From Bacillota bacterium (GTDB lineage: Bacteria > Bacillota > UBA4882 > UBA8346), in assembly GCA_023402395.1 (NCBI GenBank), contig JAEYGI010000040.1, positions 620,001 through 684,000 of the forward strand: a DNA stretch of 64,000 bases, in the 5' to 3' direction. The notes beneath the pieces are model-generated. The model did no database searches. It had not been told where the DNA came from and was given only the letters and a program-made list of their open reading frames with translations. Positions 25,518 to 34,109 of this stretch are shown here, piece after piece (the stretch's first letter is position 1; each line of letters opens with the position of its first letter). The translations under genes and the position numbers were made by a program.

Positions 25518-25877
25518 AGATCGTTACTGCGGATCACCGAAATAACTGTTGTTAATGGAACGGATCCGCCCGAATCCGGAATTATTGAAACGGAAAATAC
25601 TTTCAAAAAAAGAAAATAACTCAACCAGGAGATTCGAAAAGTTTGCGGAAATAATATTTATTATCATTGATTAATAAAATTTCATCTATATATTTTGGAA
25701 TTTCTTCGGGATTTACCTTATTTTATAACCGCTCGATATGAGCTCAACTATGGGAAAAATAATCCACGATACTGGACAAGTTGGGAAGCCGGGGCCCCAT
25801 GTCACCAGATGAATTCGGATTGAATATGATGGCACTGCTCGGTAAAATGGATTTGCGTGTAGGAGGCAGCTTCGATA
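25518..25877. other. ftsW-murA spacer (360 bp)
   Basis: No gene, terminator or convincing promoter recognised. The middle is AT rich with a short inverted repeat TTTATTA..TAATAAA. The spacer ends in the murA ribosome site. The usual occupants of this locus (murG, murC, murB, ftsQ) are absent. Confidence 0.5.
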
Positions 25878-27176
25878 ATGAATGATGCTCAAATCATGGT
25901 ACAGGCCGGAATCAGTACCATAACTCGTCTGGAGATCACCGGCGGCCGGAAGCTTCAGGGAAAGATCAGGGTCAGCGGTGCCAAGAACGCGGTATTGAAA
26001 TTGATGGCCGCGTCATTGCTAGCCAATAACGAGTGCCTAATCCGGAATGTGCCCCGGATCAGCGATGTGGAAACCATGATCGGTGTGCTGAAGGGTTTGG
26101 GGGCCGAAGTTCATTGGGAAGCCGAAAACGCGATCCGAATTGATCCGACTCAAGGGTTGAGCTATTCCGCACCGGATGAGTTTGTCCGGGAGATGCGGGC
26201 TTCGGTTCAGGTGATGGGGCCGCTTCTGGCCAGAGTGGGACGGGCGAAGTTGTTTCAACCGGGCGGTTGTGTCATCGGCCAGCGTCCCATCGATCTTCAT
26301 TTAAAAGGGTTTCAAGCCTTGGGCGCCGAGGTTATTGAGGAACACGGCTATGTTTTCGTTCAGGCAAAAAAGTTGAAGGGCGCCGAGATTCATTTGGATT
26401 TTCCGAGCGTTGGAGCGACCGAAAACATCATGGCCGCGGCAATCCTCGCCGAAGGTACCACTGTAATCCGCAATGCGGCCAAGGAACCGGAGATCATCGA
26501 AGAGCAGAACTTTTACAATCGGCTCGGCGCCAGGATTCGCGGTGCTGGAACCGATACCATCCGGATCGAGGGCGTTCCGAAATTGAATGATCGGTTGATT
26601 GACTATATGGTGATACCGGACCGGATTGAAGCCGGCACTTACATGATCGCCGCCGCCATCACCCGCGGCGAGGTAACGGTCACGGAAGTCATCCCCGAAC
26701 ACGTCGAGGCACTGACCTCGAAGTTGCGGGAAATCGGAGTGGAAGTGGAGACCGGCGAGGATTCGATCCGGGTCAATTCCGCCGGCCGGATGAAGGCAGT
26801 GGACGTGACGGTACTGCCCTATCCGGGATTTCCAACCGATCTTCAACCGCAGATCACCGCCATGCTTACGGTGGCCGAAGGCACTAGCGTAATCACGGAG
26901 AATGTTTTCAACAGCCGCTTTCGTTATGTCGACGAATTAATCCGGATGGGCGCGTTAATCCGGGTTGAAAGCCGGAGCGCTATTGTCAAAGGTATCTCCC
27001 GACTTAGCGGCGCCTCGGTTTATGCTCCCGATCTCCGGGCCGGAGCTTCACTGGTAGTGGCCGGGTTGGCCGCGGACGGACGGACGGTGATCGAGGGATT
27101 GCAGTATTTAGACCGGGGCTATGAACAGATCGAGGAGAAACTATCCAGTCTCGGAGCGGAGATACGGCGGATCTGA
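25878..27176 (+). CDS. murA: UDP-N-acetylglucosamine 1-carboxyvinyltransferase
   Basis: First committed step of peptidoglycan synthesis: transfers enolpyruvate from PEP to UDP-GlcNAc; target of fosfomycin. 432 aa with the inside-out barrel signatures LEITGGRKLQGKIRVSGAKNAVL and the active loop PGGCVIGQRPIDLHLKG; the catalytic cysteine (near residue 131) is present, so a fosfomycin-sensitive type. PTDLQPQ and the C-terminal GYEQIEEKLSSLGA are standard. A run of about 15 extra residues precedes the conserved start. AGGAGG at 25861-25866 supports the ATG at 25878. Followed by a terminator. Confidence 0.96.
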   Translation: MNDAQIMVQAGISTITRLEITGGRKLQGKIRVSGAKNAVLKLMAASLLANNECLIRNVPRISDVETMIGVLKGLGAEVHWEAENAIRIDPTQGLSYSAPDEFVREMRASVQVMGPLLARVGRAKLFQPGGCVIGQRPIDLHLKGFQALGAEVIEEHGYVFVQAKKLKGAEIHLDFPSVGATENIMAAAILAEGTTVIRNAAKEPEIIEEQNFYNRLGARIRGAGTDTIRIEGVPKLNDRLIDYMVIPDRIEAGTYMIAAAITRGEVTVTEVIPEHVEALTSKLREIGVEVETGEDSIRVNSAGRMKAVDVTVLPYPGFPTDLQPQITAMLTVAEGTSVITENVFNSRFRYVDELIRMGALIRVESRSAIVKGISRLSGASVYAPDLRAGASLVVAGLAADGRTVIEGLQYLDRGYEQIEEKLSSLGAEIRRI

Positions 27177-27211
27177 CTTTGAGTTTGCCGGTTCAATAAC
27201 GAGAGAGTTGG

Positions 27212-27245
27212 AGACCTGTGGAGAAAAACAGGTCTTTTATTTTTA
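27212..27245 (+). terminator. Rho-independent terminator of murA
   Basis: AGACCTGT, 8-base loop, ACAGGTCT, then TTTATTTTT. It closes the cell-wall cluster. Confidence 0.85.
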
Positions 27246-27278
27246 ATGACTTTTTGTCCATCCAAACCGTATTGGATA

Positions 27279-27308
27279 TTGGATTTGTCCGGCTGAATCT
27301 GGTATAAT
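27279..27308 (+). promoter_or_regulatory. Promoter of fhs
   Basis: TTGGAT at 27279-27284, 18-base spacer, TATAAT at 27303-27308 with TGG directly before it (extended -10). Confidence 0.65.
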
Positions 27309-27344
27309 GGGAGGAAATCCAAGCAAAAGCATCAGGGAGGTTCA

Positions 27345-29015
27345 ATGTTACCTGACGTTGAGATAGCGCAGTCGTGCCGCTTGCGGACCATTAACGCCGT
27401 CGCGGCCGACGCCGGAATTCCTTTGGACGCTTTAGAGCCCTATGGCCATTATAAAGCCAAAATCAGCCTCGCTCTCTATGATCGTCTCCACGATAAACCC
27501 AATGGGAAATTGATATATGTCACGGCCATTACCCCGACTCCGGCCGGCGAAGGGAAAACCACCACTGCCATCGGCCTTACCCAAGCTTTCGGACGATTGA
27601 ATCAGCGAATCATGCTCTGTTTGCGCGAACCATCCCTGGGGCCCGTGTTCGGGGTCAAGGGCGGAGCCACCGGCGGAGGATACTCGCAGATCCTGCCGAT
27701 GGAGGAGATTAACCTTCATTTCACCGGGGATATCCATGCGGTGACCGCCGCTCACAATCTGTTGGCGGCGTTAATCGATAACCATCTGCATCAGGGCAAT
27801 CCGCTCCAGATCGATCCCAAACGGGTGGTCTGGCGCCGTTCCCTGGACATCTCCGATCGGCAGCTTCGCCAACTGGTCTGCGGTTTGGGCGGCAGAGGAG
27901 ACGGGGTCACCCGGGAGAGCGGTTTTGATATTACAGCCGCTTCGGAGATCATGGCGATTCTTTGTCTGACCACCGGTATCGCCGATCTTAAGGAACGGCT
28001 CGGCCGGATTCTGGTTGCCTATGATCTGGACAACCAACCGGTTTACGCCCGGGCTCTGAAGGCTACCGGCGCCATGGCCGCACTCTTGAAAGACGCCCTC
28101 AAGCCCAATCTGGTCCAGACGATGGAAGGCCAGCCGGTGTTGGTGCACGGCGGGCCGTTCGCCAATATCGCCCACGGCAACAATTCGGTCCTTGCTACCA
28201 GGCTGGCGTTGAAATTGGCCGATTATGTGATCACTGAAGGCGGATTCGCTTCGGATCTCGGGGCGGAGAAGTTTTTCGATATCGTCAGCCGGTCCGCCGG
28301 ACTGAAGCCGGACATGGCGGTGCTGGTGGCCTCGGTCCGCGCCCTCAAGTTCCACGGCGGCGTGGCCAAAGAGGAAGTGGACCGGGAAGACCTTGACGCG
28401 CTGGAGCGGGGATTCCCCAATCTGGAACGGCATTTCCGCAATTTAAGCGAACTTTATCAATTGCCGGTAGTGATTGCCATCAATCGCTTTCCCAGCGATA
28501 CTCCGGCGGAGTTGGAACGGTTGGCCTCCTACTGCCGGGCGCTCGGCGCCCGGGCCGCCCTCTCCGAAGTCGTGGCCAAAGGAGGCGCGGGAGGAACCGA
28601 ACTGGCCGATCAAGTTTTGCGTTCGCTTCAGGAACGTAACGGATTCGCTCCAATCTACCCGCTGCACCAATCCTTGCCCGAAAAGATCCGGACCGTGGCT
28701 ACCAAGGTCTACGGCGCGGCGGCAGTAGAGTTTAGCCCCGAGGCGGAACGGGCGCTGGCCCGGCTGGAAAGCCTGGGATACGGCGGATTGCCGGTTTGCA
28801 TCGCCAAGACGCAGATGTCCTTCTCCGATAATCCCAACCTAAAAGGAGCGCCGTCCGGTTGGACCCTGACCGTGCGCGAAGCGCGGCTGCTGGCGGGGGC
28901 CGGGTTCGTGGTGGCCATTGCCGGAACCATTCTGACCATGCCCGGACTCCCCGTAAGCCCTGCCGCCGAACGGATCGATCTGACCGAGGACGGCCGGATT
29001 ACGGGGCTGTTTTAA
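27345..29015 (+). CDS. fhs: Formate--tetrahydrofolate ligase
   Basis: ATP-dependent formation of 10-formyl-THF from formate; used in one-carbon supply and in the methyl branch of the Wood-Ljungdahl pathway. 556 aa, the family length. P-loop-like ITPTPAGEGKTTTAIGL near residue 65, REPSLGPVFGVKGGATGGGYSQ, FTGDIHAVTAAHN, the HGGPFANIAHG segment and EGGFASDLGAEKFFDI are all diagnostic. GGGAGG lies eight bases before the ATG. Other pathway genes (folD, metF, acs) are not in the window, so acetogenesis cannot be concluded. guaA follows after 31 bases, suggesting cotranscription and a link to purine synthesis. Confidence 0.97.
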   Translation: MLPDVEIAQSCRLRTINAVAADAGIPLDALEPYGHYKAKISLALYDRLHDKPNGKLIYVTAITPTPAGEGKTTTAIGLTQAFGRLNQRIMLCLREPSLGPVFGVKGGATGGGYSQILPMEEINLHFTGDIHAVTAAHNLLAALIDNHLHQGNPLQIDPKRVVWRRSLDISDRQLRQLVCGLGGRGDGVTRESGFDITAASEIMAILCLTTGIADLKERLGRILVAYDLDNQPVYARALKATGAMAALLKDALKPNLVQTMEGQPVLVHGGPFANIAHGNNSVLATRLALKLADYVITEGGFASDLGAEKFFDIVSRSAGLKPDMAVLVASVRALKFHGGVAKEEVDREDLDALERGFPNLERHFRNLSELYQLPVVIAINRFPSDTPAELERLASYCRALGARAALSEVVAKGGAGGTELADQVLRSLQERNGFAPIYPLHQSLPEKIRTVATKVYGAAAVEFSPEAERALARLESLGYGGLPVCIAKTQMSFSDNPNLKGAPSGWTLTVREARLLAGAGFVVAIAGTILTMPGLPVSPAAERIDLTEDGRITGLF

Positions 29016-29046
29016 AAATAAACTATATTTACGGAGGATTATCAGC

Positions 29047-30903
29047 GTGGCAAATGAGAAAATCGCCATCTTGGACTGCGGCGGGCAGTACACCAAGGTC
29101 ATTGATAGAAAAGTCCGGGAACTCCTGGTCGAGTCGGATATTTTTCCGGTGGGGACTCCGGCCGAACGGCTCCGAGATTACCGGGGAATCATTCTTTCCG
29201 GCGGCCCGGCGAGTGTCTGGAGCGAACAAGCTCTTCATTACGATCCCGCCCTGTTTGAACTGGGAATCCCGGTGCTGGGAATATGCTACGGAATGCAACT
29301 GATCAATCAGCATTTCGATGGAAAGGTGATTCCCGGCCTGAAAACCGAATATGGCGAGACCGAAATCACGATCGCCACCGACTGTCCGTTCTTCGAAGGG
29401 CTGGGATCCCGGCAGACCGTGCTGATGAGCCATGGCGACACTGTCTCGCAACTGGCGCCCGGATTTGAAGTGGCGGCCACTTCCGGACCGGTCACCGCCG
29501 CGATCTGTGATCCGAAACGGAAGATCTTCGGGGTTCAATTTCACCCCGAAGTGGATCTCACCGTCAATGGAAAACGGATGCTTGAAAATTTTCTGTTCAA
29601 TATCTGCGGCCTGCACGGCACCTACGCCTTGGAGGACCGGATCAATACCGCGATCGCCAAGATCAAGGAGAAGGTGGGTAACGAAAAAGTCCTGGTCCTG
29701 GTGAGCGGGGGAGTGGACTCGGCGGTCAGCGCCGCCTTGCTCCTGAAGGCGCTGGATCCCGATAACGTGTACGCCATTCATATCGATCACGGCTTGATGC
29801 GCAAGAACGAGAGCGATATTGTCTGTGAAAACTTGAAAGCGCAAGGCTTGCAACATCTGATTCGTGAAAACGCGGCAGATATTTTCTTCAACACAGTGAT
29901 TGAAGCAAATGGGAAACCTCTGGGCCCTTTGACGCAGTTGGTCGACCCGGAAGAGAAGCGGAATTTGATCGGCGAGGTTTTTATCCGGGTGGTACGGAAC
30001 ACAGCCGAAAAGCTCAAGCTCGATTTTGACCGCACCTTTTGGGCGCAGGGCACGCTCCGGCCGGATCTGATCGAAAGCGGCAACCCCGACGTCAGCGGCT
30101 ACGCCCATAAGATCAAGACCCACCATAATGATGTCGATGTCGTGCGCCGGGCCCGCGAGAAGGGACTGGTAATCGAAACCAACTGGGACTGGCATAAGGA
30201 TGAGGTCCGGCAAGTGGCCCGAACACTGGGAATCGACGAAAGCATCGCTTCCCGCCAGCCGTTCCCCGGTCCGGGGCTCGCGGTCCGGGTGATGTGTAAT
30301 GATCTGACCAATCAAGTCACCGCCGGCCAGCATGCCAAAGCGGCCGAAATCATGACCCAGTTTGACCCCGCTTACCAAACCCAGGTGGTTCCGATCCGGA
30401 CCGTGGGGGTCCAGGGCGACTGCCGGAGCCACCGTTTTCTGGCCCTGGCCCATGGCCAAGGCTTGGAGCTGGACTGGGAGAAGGTCTACCGGATCGGAAC
30501 CAGCCTCCCGAATCAGGTCGATTTTGTCAACCGGGTCGCCTATGTGCTGAACCGGAGGCGGCTGGAGGGAGCGGTGCAGTGCCACGATCTCCGCATCAAT
30601 CGGGAGAGCGTCGGGTTATTGCAGGAGATCGACCACCTCGTGGTGGCCAAACTGAATGTTAAGCCCATCAGCCAGGTCTTCGCGGTTCTGGTGCCGGTCG
30701 GGATCAGCAAACGCTATTCGGTGGCGATCCGGACCTTCATCACCAACGATTTCATGACCGGCCGGCCGGCCGCCATTGGCAAGGATATCTCCAGGGAAAC
30801 CCTAGCCGAACTGGTCCGGGAGATCGAGTCCGCTTTTCCGGAGATCGATCTGATCTTATACGATGTAACCAGTAAGCCTCCGGCTACCGTAGAATGGCAG
30901 TAA
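29047..30903 (+). CDS. guaA: GMP synthase (glutamine-hydrolysing), long eukaryote-like form
   Basis: Converts XMP to GMP with glutamine as ammonia donor. The 618-aa product is about 100 residues longer than the usual bacterial GuaA of about 510-525. Class I amidotransferase domain first (GICYGMQ with Cys near residue 80, FHPEVDLT), then the PP-loop LVLVSGGVDSAVS, then an enlarged dimerisation domain. Several segments resemble the human enzyme as recalled: AQGTLRPDLIESG, IKTHHNDV, VGVQGDCRSH, and IRTFITNDFMTG before the final LTSKPP-like DVTSKPPATVEW. GTG start with GGAGG nine bases upstream. Likely cotranscribed with fhs. Function is secure; the long subtype is the point of interest. Confidence 0.95.
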   Translation: MANEKIAILDCGGQYTKVIDRKVRELLVESDIFPVGTPAERLRDYRGIILSGGPASVWSEQALHYDPALFELGIPVLGICYGMQLINQHFDGKVIPGLKTEYGETEITIATDCPFFEGLGSRQTVLMSHGDTVSQLAPGFEVAATSGPVTAAICDPKRKIFGVQFHPEVDLTVNGKRMLENFLFNICGLHGTYALEDRINTAIAKIKEKVGNEKVLVLVSGGVDSAVSAALLLKALDPDNVYAIHIDHGLMRKNESDIVCENLKAQGLQHLIRENAADIFFNTVIEANGKPLGPLTQLVDPEEKRNLIGEVFIRVVRNTAEKLKLDFDRTFWAQGTLRPDLIESGNPDVSGYAHKIKTHHNDVDVVRRAREKGLVIETNWDWHKDEVRQVARTLGIDESIASRQPFPGPGLAVRVMCNDLTNQVTAGQHAKAAEIMTQFDPAYQTQVVPIRTVGVQGDCRSHRFLALAHGQGLELDWEKVYRIGTSLPNQVDFVNRVAYVLNRRRLEGAVQCHDLRINRESVGLLQEIDHLVVAKLNVKPISQVFAVLVPVGISKRYSVAIRTFITNDFMTGRPAAIGKDISRETLAELVREIESAFPEIDLILYDVTSKPPATVEWQ

Positions 30904-30949
30904 TGAATTGGAAGCAAGCGATGAACAGCGATCATTTGGAGGCGTTCTC

Positions 30950-31432
30950 ATGGATGAGCTAAGAATGCGGGCGGTTGAGTTTGACCTGGCGGGTTTCATT
31001 GATGAACTGGTCGGCTTTTTGGAAATGAACGGGCTTTCCAAAACGGCCATCGCCTGGTTGTCGGATTATGAAGATATCCCCGAAGCCGGGCCGGATTGGC
31101 CGGATCGCAATTACTGGAAGGAATTGGAGCGGGAGGGCCGGATCTTGTACTTCCCGTTCAGCGACATCAATATCGGCGAACCAGTCTGTTGCGCTGACGG
31201 CCATGAGTATCTCCTGCCGGTGCTGGAGCCATCCGAGTCGGAATTGGCGTTTTGCGCCGGGGAGATCGAGTCGGTGGGACTTTTGGTCCGGATCGCGGGG
31301 GATGAAATCGAGATCGTCCCGGCGCTGTTGCAAAGCGGCCGGGTTATAATGGCAGCCGCGGCGGAAGAGTTGGCGGAGAGCCGGTTGGCCAGGGGCATCA
31401 CTGAGTTTATCGAGAGTTTTATTAAAAAATAG
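30950..31432 (+). CDS. Conserved-looking hypothetical acidic protein (160 aa)
   Basis: Not recognised. Soluble, strongly acidic (many Glu/Asp), with an N-terminal helix-rich part (DLAGFIDELVGFLEMNG, SKTAIAWLSDYEDIPEAG) and no signal peptide or membrane segment. Two adjacent cysteines occur near residue 82 (VCCADGHEYLLPV). GGAGG at 30938-30942 lies seven bases before the ATG at 30950; codon use is like the neighbours, so it is a real gene. Last gene of the fhs-guaA unit, ended by a strong terminator. No function is proposed. Confidence 0.75.
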   Translation: MDELRMRAVEFDLAGFIDELVGFLEMNGLSKTAIAWLSDYEDIPEAGPDWPDRNYWKELEREGRILYFPFSDINIGEPVCCADGHEYLLPVLEPSESELAFCAGEIESVGLLVRIAGDEIEIVPALLQSGRVIMAAAAEELAESRLARGITEFIESFIKK

Positions 31433-31504
31433 CCGTCGAAGGCAGTCCTGTATAAGATGGCATAAAACCTAAACTGTTTATGGGCACTGCCAAGTAAGAT
31501 GCCT

Positions 31505-31549
31505 AAAAACGAGGTATCGTTCAATTAGAACGATACCTCGTTTTTTTTT
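31505..31549. terminator. Bidirectional rho-independent terminator
   Basis: A perfect 18-bp stem, AAAAACGAGGTATCGTTC, loop AATTA, then its complement, followed by nine T in the plus direction and preceded by A in the minus direction. It separates the plus-strand unit from the convergent DUF998 gene. Confidence 0.9.
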
Positions 31550-31620
31550 CACACCAGCGATATAAACCAGACAATAGAAAACAGACATTATTAACATCTA
31601 AAGCGCAACACAATTGAAGT

Positions 31621-32238
31621 TTACAGGCCCTTTATTGCAACACACATAAAGGGAACGTACATAAAAAATAAGCTTAGTCGTTGCCACAAGCCTTCATTAT
31701 CAACTTTTGTTTTCGTAAACGTTTCTTTGTCGGACAAGATAAACAAAACAAAGAAAAAAAGCGTAAGAATAAAAGAAATTCCGCTAATGGCCGCAGTCAC
31801 GTTATCATGTTTTTTAACTGAAAGTATGGACAAGAATAAAGGGGCAAAGGACATTGCCATAAATCCCAGTGCGGAGCTTATCCCATGTATCTTTGAGGGT
31901 AAATTTTTTATTTGCTTTGTCTTATTTACACTAAAAATTCCTGCCAAAATCCCTGCTCCAATCGCAAATAAACTCATTAATGCCACTAAAATAATGGTGA
32001 ATCCATACGAAGCAGAACTATATAACCCGATAATATTTTTTGTGGATATTAACAATAGAATTCCTAATGAAACCAGCCAGAAATTATACGGGATTCTAAC
32101 CGGGCTTTCTGGATTTCCCAGCACGCTCATAACCTGTTTTTCGTGGTTATAGCCTTTATAAAACGGTGCCAATATATACGGAACTGCAAAGTCGCCTATT
32201 GTTGCTACAAGTAACAAAATCCATCCTATTTTTTGCAT
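31621..32238 (-). CDS. DUF998-like integral membrane protein
   Basis: Unknown function; 205 aa with about six hydrophobic helices spread over the whole length and the family-like region NPESPVRIPYNFWLVSLGILLL between helices 1 and 2. It is clearly AT richer than the genes around it and uses A/T-ending codons, which suggests recent transfer. The first in-frame start is a TTG at 32253; GAGAGGA sits six bases before the ATG at 32238, which is chosen. It has its own promoter and shares the bidirectional terminator, so it is a self-contained cassette. Confidence 0.75.
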   Translation of the reverse strand: MQKIGWILLLVATIGDFAVPYILAPFYKGYNHEKQVMSVLGNPESPVRIPYNFWLVSLGILLLISTKNIIGLYSSASYGFTIILVALMSLFAIGAGILAGIFSVNKTKQIKNLPSKIHGISSALGFMAMSFAPLFLSILSVKKHDNVTAAISGISFILTLFFFVLFILSDKETFTKTKVDNEGLWQRLSLFFMYVPFMCVAIKGL

Positions 32239-32292
32239 ACGCCATCCTCTCAAAACTTATGATAATAAAAAGTATAAGTAGTAAGCTTTTTA

Positions 32293-32321
32293 ATTATATA
32301 ACATTTACCTTTTATTTACAA
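32293..32321 (-). promoter_or_regulatory. Promoter of the DUF998-like gene
   Basis: On the minus strand: TTGTAA (32321-32316), 17-base spacer, TATAAT (32298-32293), about 55 bases before the chosen ATG. Confidence 0.65.
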
Positions 32322-32487
32322 TCGAAACCACTTTGAGCCAAGTTGGCGCGAAGTCCCCTTTTTGCCCGAACAGCTATTGAAAAGTATTAGAAATATCCTG
32401 CTTCACGAGTTTCGATATATCATCGGTGAACGCCGGTGTTTGCCGATTTATGGTTAATTGAGGAAATTATTACGGCGTCCTTGAAGA

Positions 32488-32512
32488 TGCCATGGCGCTT
32501 GGCGCCATGGCA
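32488..32512. other. Perfect 11-bp hairpin at the edge of array B
   Basis: TGCCATGGCGC, loop TTG, GCGCCATGGCA. It resembles an enlarged version of the GGCA..TGCC dyad of the repeat units and stands 18 bases before the first unit. Confidence 0.6.
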
Positions 32513-32529
32513 ACATCATTGACAAATAA

Positions 32530-32844
32530 TTGACGGGGGACCGCTCCCCATGCAGCTTCAGTCACTGAAAATTTAGTGGGAATCGATGCCATAGTTGTAT
32601 GAGTGACGGAAAACTGACAGGGGATGATTGCCACAGTTGGGGGAAGCGTTCCCATCGTTGCGGCATTGACTGCCGGAATTGGGGGAATGGTTCCCATAGT
32701 TTGAGGAGTAACTGCCGGAAGTGTGGGAATGACTGCCACAGTTTTGGCAACTGTTGCCGCAAGTCCGGCAATGAGTGCCGTAAATCGGGCGGCGAACACC
32801 GCAACATGGGGAACGGTTGCCGTGGCAACGGCGGGGAGAGGCGA
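32530..32844 (+). repeat. 21-bp phased tandem array B with small dyads
   Basis: Fifteen 21-base units from 32530 (the last one poor). Dyads include GGGAA/TTCCC in the units at 32635 and 32677, CGGCA/TGCCG at 32656 and 32761, and GGCAAC/GTTGCC at 32740. The swap between GGGAA-TTCCC and GGCAA-TTGCC keeps pairing while changing both arms. The same ACAAATAA-TTGAC leader as array A precedes it, and units 1-5 match array A units 1-5 in order. One frame reads GNxCRxx-like heptads, with a TGA in unit two exactly as in array A. Confidence 0.8.
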
Positions 32845-32888
32845 GGAATACGAAAGAGTTAACGACGCTGCTTTGACCAGCGCTGCGT

Positions 32889-34109
32889 TTATTGATGATC
32901 TTTAGAGTCTTCCATACCGGGGCGATGCAGTTTGGCCAAACCGCCGGTAGAGGTCTCCCGGTAGGAACATTTCATGTCGGCGCCTGTTTCCATCATCGTT
33001 TGAACCACTTCATCAAAGGAGATGCGATGCCGTCCACCCGCGAGCAACGCATATTTGGCCGAGTCCATGGCCCGGGCGGCGGCGAAGGCGTTCCGCTCAA
33101 TGCAGGGGATTTGAACCAGACCGCCGACCGGATCGCAGGTCAGACCTAGATGGTGTTCGAATCCCATCTCCGCGGCGTACTCGATCTCCGTCACGTCGCC
33201 GCCCAGCAATTGGGTGGCCGCGCCCGCCGCCATGGCGCAAGCGGTCCCGATTTCGCCCTGGCAACCCACGGCCGCGCCGGAGATGGAACCGTTGGTCTTA
33301 ACCAGATTGCCGATGAGTCCGGCGGTAGCTAGCGCCCGTAAAATCTCCAGGTCAGGCAGGTGTTTCACATTCTGCAGATAGAATAGTACGGCGGGGAGAA
33401 CCCCGCAGGAGCCGCAGGTTGGAGCGGCCACGATCAATCCCCCGGAAGCATTCTCCTCCGATACCGCCAAAGCATAGGCGTAAAGTTGGCCAGTCCGCTG
33501 CAGGATGCTGTTGCGCCGGGTCTTTTGATAGAAACTACGGCTTTTGCGCTCCAAACGCAATGGCCCCGGCAATACCCCTTCGGCGTCCAGGCCGCGCCGG
33601 ACTGCGTCCTTCATGGTTTGCCAGACTTGCTCAAGAAACTCCCAGATGGTTGCCGATTCACAGGTTTCAACATATTGCCAGAGCGATTGATTGTGCTTGA
33701 CCGACCAATCGACCAAGTCGGCCATGGTGGATAGCGGGTATACCGGTTCCGGCGTTTGCTCCGGATTTTCCTCGCGGAGCGCCCCGCCGCCGATGCTATA
33801 GACTCTCCATGAGCCCGAAAGGTTCCCGGCCGGATCGAACCCTTCGAACTCCATGCCGTTGGGGTGGAAAGGCAGGAATTCGGCGGGCTTCCAGTTCAGA
33901 ACCACCGGTTTCGGCGCAAAGGCGTCGGTAATGGCACGATCGGTCAGATGGCCGATTCCGGTGGCCGCCAGGCTTCCGTAAAGGGTTACCCGAAACCGGT
34001 CCGCTTCCGGATAGCGGTTCCGAAACCGGTCGGCCGCCCGGCGCGGACCCATGGTATGGCTGGCCGACGGACCGATCCCAATCCGATACAGTTCCTTGAT
34101 GGACTCCAT
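32889..34109 (-). CDS. sdaA: L-serine dehydratase, iron-sulfur dependent, single chain
   Basis: Deaminates L-serine to pyruvate and ammonia with a [4Fe-4S] cluster. 406 aa; the beta-type domain comes first (ELYRIGIGPSASHTMGPRRAADRF) followed by the alpha-type catalytic domain with APTCGSCGVLPAVL, AAVGCQGEIGTACAMAAGA and GLTCDPVGGLVQIPCIERN, which hold the cluster cysteines. In Bacillus these are two genes; here they are fused, as in E. coli SdaA. An in-frame ATG at 34130 exists, but AAAGGAG lies correctly before the ATG at 34109. The downstream array B carries no obvious terminator for it. Confidence 0.95.
   Translation of the reverse strand: MESIKELYRIGIGPSASHTMGPRRAADRFRNRYPEADRFRVTLYGSLAATGIGHLTDRAITDAFAPKPVVLNWKPAEFLPFHPNGMEFEGFDPAGNLSGSWRVYSIGGGALREENPEQTPEPVYPLSTMADLVDWSVKHNQSLWQYVETCESATIWEFLEQVWQTMKDAVRRGLDAEGVLPGPLRLERKSRSFYQKTRRNSILQRTGQLYAYALAVSEENASGGLIVAAPTCGSCGVLPAVLFYLQNVKHLPDLEILRALATAGLIGNLVKTNGSISGAAVGCQGEIGTACAMAAGAATQLLGGDVTEIEYAAEMGFEHHLGLTCDPVGGLVQIPCIERNAFAAARAMDSAKYALLAGGRHRISFDEVVQTMMETGADMKCSYRETSTGGLAKLHRPGMEDSKDHQ

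Larger units (their letters stand above)
32322..32888. other. 567-bp spacer holding array B
   Basis: Between the DUF998-like promoter and the end of sdaA. The first part has no recognised element; then a perfect 11-bp hairpin at 32488-32512 and array B at 32530-32844. Overlapping ORFs on both strands are low-complexity readings of the array and are not called. Confidence 0.6.

Noticed and set aside
29029..30585. 518-codon minus-strand ORF opposite guaA
   Set aside because: Shadow of the GC-rich codon structure of guaA; no ribosome site and no recognisable domain.
32470..32828. Overlapping ORFs of 88-109 codons on both strands of array B
   Set aside because: Low-complexity heptad readings exist in several frames at once because the period is 21; no ribosome site.
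8020..32844. Arrays A, B and C as CRISPR arrays
   Set aside because: Units are only 21 bp with no repeat/spacer alternation, no conserved 25-35-bp repeat and no cas genes.
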